Assembly: GCA_030604585.1 (NCBI GenBank)
Contig: JAUVVP010000188.1
Coordinates: 1 to 5,422 of the forward strand
Source: Planctomycetota bacterium
GTDB taxonomy: Bacteria; Planctomycetota; Brocadiia; SM23-32
DNA length: 5,422 nucleotides
Direction of reading: 5' to 3'
The notes under the pieces are model-generated. The model saw only the letters and a program-made list of their open reading frames with translations. It made no database searches and was not told the DNA's origin. Positions 1 to 5,422 of this stretch are shown here, one piece after another. The translations under genes and the position numbers were made by a program. Each line of letters begins with the position of its first letter. The first letter of the stretch is position 1.

Positions 1-2238
<2,238 letters not shown>

Positions 2239-2374
2239 TATCTACCTGGAGAACAGAAGGAATACAGAACCCATGTTACGCAGCGCTCCGTCAGGGACGC
2301 CGTACCGAGAACGAGCAACCCCTCGGCGCAACCTGTGTTCCCCGACAGAAGGCCGTTCGACGGTGGCCATCGGT

Positions 2375-2395
2375 CCGACGGCCGCAGGCCGCCGG
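2375..2395 (-). other. Strong hairpin in rpsA leader
   Basis: On the minus strand CCGGCGGCC pairs with GGCCGTCGG over 9 bp (one G-U), with a 3-nt loop TGC. GGTGG (2401-2397) and CCACC (2366-2362) can extend it as an outer 5-bp stem across an internal loop. No U-tract follows, so it is not a classical terminator. It lies about 137 nt upstream of the rpsA start and could be a regulatory leader element. Confidence 0.5.
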
Positions 2396-2436
2396 TCCAC
2401 CACCTGACATTGTGCCATCGCCTCCTCTATGCCTTC

Positions 2437-2455
2437 GGCGGCCCCGGTGGCCGCC
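2437..2455 (-). other. GC hairpin just after plsC
   Basis: GGCGGCC and GGCCGCC form a perfect 7-bp GC-only stem with a 5-nt loop, starting 14 nt after the plsC stop. There is no U-run after it; the minus strand continues GAAGGCATAGAGG. It could stabilise the 3' end of the cmk-plsC message or act as an attenuator, but structure alone cannot decide. Confidence 0.4.
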
Positions 2456-2469
2456 TGCCCTCACGGGCT

Positions 2470-3114
2470 TCAGCTCGTCCAGTGCCCCAGGTATCCCCGC
2501 AGGAATGCCTGGAGTTCTTCTACCTCTGCACGCAGCCCGGCGGCCAGCTCTTCGGCGCTCTTCCCACGCGGCTCCAACAGCCGGCCGTAGGCCACCGCCG
2601 TACGACCGGGCCGCGGCAGCGCCCGGCTCCTCGGCCAGCACATGTAAGCGCCTTCAACGCAGACCGGCAGGATCGGCACGCCGCAACGCACGGCGATGGC
2701 CGCCACGCCGGACTTGAACGTCCCAAGCGACCCGTCGAACGTGCGCGTGCCCTCCGGGAACATCAACAGCGCCTCGCCCTCGCGCAGCAGGCGCAGAACC
2801 GTCTTCAGCGCCGCACTGTCCACGGCTCCCCGCGCGATGGGGTGGGCGCTGACCACCCTCAACAACTCCCGAAAGCCCGGCGTGCGGAACAGGCTCCGCC
2901 GGGCCAGGTACGATATCGGTTCCGCCAGCCCCATCCCCACCAGGACGGGGTCCAAGAAGCTCTGATGATTCGAGGCGATCAGCAGGCCGCCCTTCCGCCC
3001 GCTCAGGTCCGGCACGTTGAAGTGCCGCACGCGGGCGAAGAGCGTCATCGGGCCCCTGACCGCCACCTTGGCCAGGCGGCGAAAGCCCTGCTGAATGGCT
3101 CCGCTGACGGGCAC
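2470..3114 (-). CDS. plsC: 1-acyl-sn-glycerol-3-phosphate acyltransferase (PlsC/LPLAT family)
   Basis: This enzyme transfers an acyl group to the sn-2 position of lysophosphatidic acid, giving phosphatidic acid at the inner membrane face. The 214-residue length is normal for short PlsC proteins. Four family blocks are present in order: NHQSFLD (residues 49-55, the catalytic HX4D with His50 and Asp55), ARRSLFRTPGFRELLR (71-86), FPEGTR (119-124, glycerol-phosphate binding) and VPILPV (146-151). Hydrophobic stretches are short, so it is probably a peripheral or monotopic membrane protein. The start is a GTG at 3114, the first possible start after the cmk stop; it lies 20 nt after that stop with GGAAGAGG close upstream, which suggests coupled translation. 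Met23 is a weaker alternative. The acyl donor (acyl-ACP or acyl-CoA) cannot be told from the sequence. Confidence 0.95.
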   Translation of the reverse strand: MPVSGAIQQGFRRLAKVAVRGPMTLFARVRHFNVPDLSGRKGGLLIASNHQSFLDPVLVGMGLAEPISYLARRSLFRTPGFRELLRVVSAHPIARGAVDSAALKTVLRLLREGEALLMFPEGTRTFDGSLGTFKSGVAAIAVRCGVPILPVCVEGAYMCWPRSRALPRPGRTAVAYGRLLEPRGKSAEELAAGLRAEVEELQAFLRGYLGHWTS

Positions 3115-3134
3115 GGCCTCTTCCGAAACGTATG

Positions 3135-3809
3135 TTAGTCCCGGCCCTGGGCCGGACGGCGGCGCGCCACCTCCGCCACCATCGCCTCGACGACCTCATC
3201 CACGGTCATGTGCGTGCTGTCAAGGAACACCATGTCGTCCCGCTTGCGCAGCGCGCCGACCGGCCGCGACCTGTCTCTGGCGTCGCGCTCGGCCACCTGC
3301 CGGACGACCTCCTCCAGAGGGGCCGCCGCGCCGGTGCTGCGCAGGTCGGCCAGCCGCCGCGCGGCCCGTTCCTCCAGAGCGGCGTCCAGGTAGAACTTCA
3401 CCTCCGCCCGGGGAAACACCTCGCTCCCCTGGTCCCTGCCCTCGGCCACGAGGTCGTATCGGCGGCCGAACCGGCGCTGATGCTCTATCAGGACCCGCCG
3501 CACGGCCGGCTCATCGGCCAGGCGGTATATGTTCTCGGTGACCTCGGCAGTCCTTATCTCGGTGGTCACGTCCCGCCCGTCGCAGAGGATGCGTAGCCCG
3601 TCCTCCGCCGGCTGGAGCTCAATGTGAGCGCTCTGAGCGACGCCTGCCAGCGCGGCGGGGTCATCCATGTCCGCCCCGCACTCCAGCGCCTTCCACGTTA
3701 CGGCGCGGTACATGGCCCCGGTGTCCAGATAGCGGAACCCGAGCCGCCGTGCAAGCCGACGCGCGACCGTGCTCTTGCCGGCGGCGGCGGGGCCGTCCAC
3801 TGTGATCAC
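3135..3809 (-). CDS. cmk: Cytidylate kinase
   Basis: Cmk phosphorylates CMP and dCMP with ATP in pyrimidine salvage and recycling of CMP from lipid and RNA turnover. From the GTG at 3809 it is 224 residues, close to E. coli Cmk (about 227). Visible motifs are the P-loop GPAAAGKST (6-14), YLDTGAMYRA (27-36), GRDVTTEIRTAEV in the CMP-binding insert, EGRDQGSEVFP, and the C-terminal RDARDRSRPVGALRKRDD block. The GRDQGSEVFP form differs from the common GRDIGT-VFP and recalls planctomycete enzymes. The frame is open to an ATG at 3914, but the extra N-terminus (MRGTAAVCGLC...) is unlike Cmk and would begin about 5 nt after the predicted transcription start. A TTG at 3812 is also possible: AGGGG (3825-3821) is 8 nt from the TTG and 11 nt from the GTG. 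It ends TAA, 20 nt before plsC. Confidence 0.96.
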   Translation of the reverse strand: MITVDGPAAAGKSTVARRLARRLGFRYLDTGAMYRAVTWKALECGADMDDPAALAGVAQSAHIELQPAEDGLRILCDGRDVTTEIRTAEVTENIYRLADEPAVRRVLIEHQRRFGRRYDLVAEGRDQGSEVFPRAEVKFYLDAALEERAARRLADLRSTGAAAPLEEVVRQVAERDARDRSRPVGALRKRDDMVFLDSTHMTVDEVVEAMVAEVARRRPAQGRD

Positions 3810-3925
3810 CAAGGCCTGGTCCCCTGTGCTGTGTTCAACGGGACGCCACCAGGACCGATGACATTGAGCCCACACAGGCAGGCAGAGTCCGCACACGGCC
3901 GCCGTACCCCGCATAGCGGCCTTTC

Positions 3926-3954
3926 ACTATACCAGATGCGGTCAGTCTTCGCAA
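3926..3954 (-). promoter_or_regulatory. Predicted sigma70-type promoter of cmk-plsC-rpsA
   Basis: On the minus strand TTGCGA (3954-3949) and TATAGT (3931-3926) are separated by 17 bp, with a TGG extended -10 just before TATAGT. The expected start is near 3919, giving a leader of about 110 nt before the cmk GTG. The match is 4/6 and 5/6 to consensus. Position between the LOG gene and cmk supports a separate transcription unit. Confidence 0.55.
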
Positions 3955-3960
3955 CCGCAT
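3936..3960. repeat. Inverted repeat over the cmk promoter (possible operator)
   Basis: ATGCGGT (3936-3942) and ACCGCAT (3954-3960) are perfect 7-bp inverted arms with an 11-nt spacer, centre-to-centre 18 bp. One arm lies in the spacer between -10 and -35 and the other touches the outer base of the -35. This could be a repressor site; chance occurrence cannot be excluded. Confidence 0.35.
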
Positions 3961-3986
3961 TCGGCCGCTCCGGGCCGCCTCGACGC

Positions 3987-4006
3987 CGCCCTCAGATGCG
4001 AGGGCG
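3987..4006 (-). terminator. GC hairpin downstream of LOG gene, terminator-like but no U-tract
   Basis: CGCCCTC and GAGGGCG form a perfect 7-bp stem with a 6-nt loop, starting 16 nt after the LOG stop. A second small stem (CGGCC/GGCCG, 3962-3977) follows. Neither has a U-run, so intrinsic termination is uncertain, but placement between the LOG stop and the cmk promoter fits an end of transcript. Confidence 0.3.
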
Positions 4007-4022
4007 AAGGGCGTGGGCCCGC

Positions 4023-4808
4023 CTATGAGCCGGCGTCATTCTCGCGCCTTCTGGCGTGCCCTTCGGCCACGGCGTGCAGGCGGCTGCGTATGTGTTCCAT
4101 GGCCTGAGCCGGCTCGTCGGTCACCTCGAAGATGTCCAGGTCCGGCTCCGAGATATACCCCCTGCCCAGCATCGTGTCGCGCAGCCAGCCGAGCAGCTTC
4201 TCCCAGTAAGTGGCTCCGAACAGCACGACGGCGAAGTTCTCGTTCCTCTCCGTCTGTGCCAGGGTCAGCGATTCGAACAGCTCGTCCATCGTCCCGAAAC
4301 CGCCCGGGAACAGGATGAATCCGATGGAGTACTTCAGGAACATCATCTTGCGCACGAAGAAGTAGTGGAACTCGAGCATCTGGTCAATGTAGTCGTTCGG
4401 CCTCTGCTCGTGGGGCAGCTCGATGTTGAGGCCGATGGAGAGGCCGCCGCCTTCCTGAGCGCCGCGGTTGGCGGCTTCCATGACCCCGCCGCCGCCTCCG
4501 GTGATGACGGCGATGTTGTTCTCGGCCATCAGACGGGCCGTGCGCCGGGCCTCTTCGTAGTAGGGGTCAGACGGGGTCATCCGGGCGCTGCCGAAGATGG
4601 AGACCGCCGGCCCGACCTTCGAGAGCTGCTCGAATCCCTCAACGAACTCGCTCATGATACGGAAGACGCGCCATGTGTCGGTGCGTGTGAACTCGCTGGC
4701 CTGTCGCGAGGCGTCGAGCAGGTCGAAGTCGTCCCGGATGCTGCGCTTTGTCCAGAGGCGGCCGACTTCCCTGCCGCCCCGGCGCCGGGGCCGTTCATGC
4801 TCCGCCAT
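4023..4808 (-). CDS. LOG-family (TIGR00730) Rossmann-fold protein
   Basis: The family includes LOG cytokinin-activating phosphoribohydrolases and bacterial nucleoside-5'-monophosphate nucleosidases, which split the base from ribose 5-phosphate. The 261 residues show SIFGSAR (70-76, first beta strand and nucleotide loop), ITGGGGGVMEAANRG (102-116), the VRK with Arg153 before the active site, and the signature PGGFGTMDE (168-176) whose Glu is catalytic in LOG enzymes. About 65 residues precede the fold, with a basic N-terminus (ERPRRRGGR), so it is the longer LOG type rather than the ~190-residue plant-like one. The ATG at 4808 has AGGAG (4821-4817) 8 nt upstream, an ideal SD. It ends TAG, about 210 nt before cmk, and has its own promoter. 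True substrate unknown; lysine decarboxylase, the old annotation for this family, is not supported. Confidence 0.93.
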   Translation of the reverse strand: MAEHERPRRRGGREVGRLWTKRSIRDDFDLLDASRQASEFTRTDTWRVFRIMSEFVEGFEQLSKVGPAVSIFGSARMTPSDPYYEEARRTARLMAENNIAVITGGGGGVMEAANRGAQEGGGLSIGLNIELPHEQRPNDYIDQMLEFHYFFVRKMMFLKYSIGFILFPGGFGTMDELFESLTLAQTERNENFAVVLFGATYWEKLLGWLRDTMLGRGYISEPDLDIFEVTDEPAQAMEHIRSRLHAVAEGHARRRENDAGS

Positions 4809-4856
4809 GCGATGCTCTCCTCTCGTTGACTCTGAGCGTCAGAAGGCTGGGGGGCG

Positions 4857-4885
4857 ATTCTAAGCCCTCGGGCGGCCGGATTCAA
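4857..4885 (-). promoter_or_regulatory. Predicted promoter of the LOG gene
   Basis: On the minus strand TTGAAT (4885-4880) and TAGAAT (4862-4857) are separated by 17 bp; matches are 4/6 and 5/6 to the sigma70 consensus. The start would fall near 4850, giving a leader of about 42 nt that contains the AGGAG ribosome site. Confidence 0.5.
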
Positions 4886-4898
4886 CAGCAGCCGCCCG
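4869..4898. repeat. Inverted repeat straddling the -35 of the LOG promoter
   Basis: CGGGCGGC (4869-4876) and GCCGCCCG (4891-4898) are perfect 8-bp inverted arms around a 14-nt centre that contains the -35 hexamer TTGAAT. The repeat centre is within 1-2 bp of the -35 centre. It could be an operator; it is upstream of the predicted transcript start, so it is not an RNA hairpin from this promoter. Confidence 0.35.
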
Positions 4899-5077
4899 CG
4901 TTGTATGCGGGCCCGGGCCATGGCCTGACCGCAGAGCCCGCTGAGACTGAGCATCCCTCCACTCGCCCACTGGACATAGGACGGGCACCGCCGCCGGCCC
5001 GGCCCGAGGCCTGCCGGTCTCTGCGCCCTCAGCGGTCAGCGCAAACGGGCATCTGCGCGGGGAAATAATGCTTTTGG

Positions 5078-5105
5078 TTGACATGGTGGCTTTTTGCGAT
5101 ATAAC
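5078..5105 (+). promoter_or_regulatory. Strong sigma70-type promoter of the partial plus-strand gene
   Basis: A perfect -35 TTGACA (5078-5083), a 16-bp spacer, and -10 TATAAC (5100-5105, 5/6) lie in an AT-richer patch of otherwise GC-rich sequence. The start is expected near 5112, giving a leader of about 57 nt. It is the best promoter match in the window. Confidence 0.7.
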
Positions 5106-5112
5106 CACATCT

Positions 5113-5134
5113 GGAACGTACAGGGAACGTGGAG
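5113..5134 (+). repeat. Tandem 11-bp direct repeat at the transcript start
   Basis: GGAACGTACAG is followed directly by GGAACGTGGAG, 9 of 11 positions identical, right after the predicted start point. The 11-bp period is about one helical turn, so both copies would face the same side of the DNA. It could be a protein site or an RNA element; function unknown. Confidence 0.4.
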
Positions 5135-5168
5135 CACCGGATGTTGACCGTGCAAGAGGGAGGCGATT

Positions 5169-5422
5169 ATGAGTGACGAAGGGCTGGAGACGTTCGAAGT
5201 AGCCGGCGAGCCGGAGGCCGAGCCGGAGAAGAAAGCCAAACGAGCCAAGAGAGGAGGAGCCGTGGCAGAGAAAAGGTATCTGTGCATCACGATCATTGAC
5301 CACAATGCCATCATCGAGCAGACGGGCGAGGAGTCCTACGTCAATCTGCGGATACCCGTAACTCTCGCCGAAGCCGGCCTCAGGATGGTGCCCGAGGGCA
5401 AGCTCGGCAGGATCGATCCCGA
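5169..5422 (+). CDS. Partial protein resembling the YvlB/SHOCT-like group (C-terminus beyond right edge)
   Basis: 84 codons plus two bases are visible with no stop. The first ~31 residues are charged and of low complexity (EPEAEPEKKAKRAKRGG). From residue 36 the text RYLCITIIDHNAIIEQTGEE then YVNLRIPVTLAEAGLRMVPE resembles the beta-rich module with a V-N-[LV]-R-[IV]-P-L-x-L-[AV]-x-A-G-L-[KR] pattern found after the helical motif in YvlB/SHOCT-like bacterial proteins; that helical motif is not seen upstream here. I give this from remembered pattern, not a search. The ATG at 5169 has GGGAGG 5 nt upstream. An in-frame GTG at 5262 (residue 32) also has a strong SD and would make a protein beginning VAEKRYLC. 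The gene is divergent from the LOG gene and has the strongest promoter in the window. Molecular function is unknown; roles in cell-envelope stress regulation are only suggested for relatives. Confidence 0.65.
   Translation, partial: MSDEGLETFEVAGEPEAEPEKKAKRAKRGGAVAEKRYLCITIIDHNAIIEQTGEESYVNLRIPVTLAEAGLRMVPEGKLGRIDP
5252..5264 (+). promoter_or_regulatory. Internal ribosome-binding site with in-frame GTG
   Basis: AGGAGG (5252-5257) stands 4 nt before GTG (5262-5264), in frame with the ATG at 5169. It marks either the true start of the partial plus-strand gene or a second, shorter product. The same bases read as Arg-Gly-Gly codons (RGGA) in the longer form, so coding chance can also explain the SD. 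Confidence 0.4.

Larger units (their letters stand above)
2239..2469 (-). other. rpsA leader / plsC-rpsA intergenic region
   Basis: This 231-nt gap is long for an operon whose other junction is 20 nt. It contains two GC-rich hairpins, listed separately, and a 58-codon ORF (ATG at 2418, TAG at 2244-2242). That ORF has GAGGAGG just before its ATG and ends 3 nt before the rpsA ATG, but AT-ending codons make up about 37% of it, far more than in rpsA, so its coding status is doubtful. I see no convincing -35/-10 pair, so rpsA is probably read from the cmk promoter. In E. coli, S1 represses its own translation through its structured leader; a similar role here is an inference. Confidence 0.6.
4809..5168. 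other. Divergent intergenic region, 360 nt
   Basis: It holds a promoter for each flanking gene, given separately. The middle (about 4900-5060) is GC-rich and contains short palindromes such as GGCCATGGCC (4916-4925) and an 8-bp inverted pair CCGCTGAG (4938-4945) / CTCAGCGG (5028-5035) that could close a ~98-nt stem region. I recognise no RNA gene there and see no coding signal I trust; such pairs are frequent in GC-rich DNA. Confidence 0.6.

Noticed and set aside
2242..2418. 58-residue ORF between plsC and rpsA as a gene
   Set aside because: Good SD and placement, but AT-ending codons are much more common than in neighbours, it has no recognisable motif, and ORFs of this size arise by chance here. 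Kept only as part of the leader description.
3810..3914. Longer N-terminus for Cmk from the ATG at 3914
   Set aside because: The extra 35 residues are unlike Cmk N-termini and the ATG would sit about 5 nt after the predicted transcription start with no SD.
4056..4829. 257-codon plus-strand ORF
   Set aside because: It is antisense to the LOG gene, whose family motifs and ideal SD make the minus strand the coding one.
4938..5035. Possible structured non-coding RNA closed by CCGCTGAG/CTCAGCGG
   Set aside because: Only one 8-bp pairing over ~98 nt, with no promoter or known RNA signature; expected by chance at this GC content.

Overview
The window is a GC-rich bacterial chromosomal segment of ordinary core genes with no mobile element, CRISPR array, rRNA or tRNA that I can see. 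Four genes lie on the minus strand and one partial gene on the plus strand at the right edge. The organism looks like a high-GC, free-living bacterium of planctomycete type. This rests on the Cmk variant EGRDQGSEVFP (most bacteria have EGRDIGT-VFP), the six-domain S1 with a long acidic tail, and the LOG protein type. It is an inference from recalled family patterns, not a tested assignment.

Reading right to left on the minus strand: a LOG-family (TIGR00730) Rossmann-fold protein (4808-4023) with its own promoter; then an apparent operon cmk (3809-3135), plsC (3114-2470), rpsA (2238 to beyond base 1). cmk and plsC are 20 nt apart. plsC and rpsA are separated by a 231-nt leader with two strong GC hairpins and a doubtful 58-codon ORF that ends 3 nt before the rpsA start. 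The cmk-plsC-rpsA order is a recurring bacterial arrangement that groups CMP/dCMP phosphorylation, phosphatidic acid synthesis and ribosomal mRNA binding, all growth-linked. rpsA is not closed in the window: its last visible 146 residues are a Glu/Ala/Pro tail with no Lys or Arg.

The 360-nt divergent region 4809-5168 holds a promoter for each direction: TTGAAT-N17-TAGAAT for the LOG gene and a near-consensus TTGACA-N16-TATAAC for the plus-strand gene. The plus gene (from 5169, cut by the window edge) resembles the YvlB/SHOCT-like group and has two in-frame starts, each with a good Shine-Dalgarno sequence.

I did not find a clearly new biological system. The points most worth a second look are the S1 tail, the rpsA leader, the inverted repeats that straddle the -35 boxes of two promoters, and the dual start plus tandem 11-bp repeat of the partial plus-strand gene.
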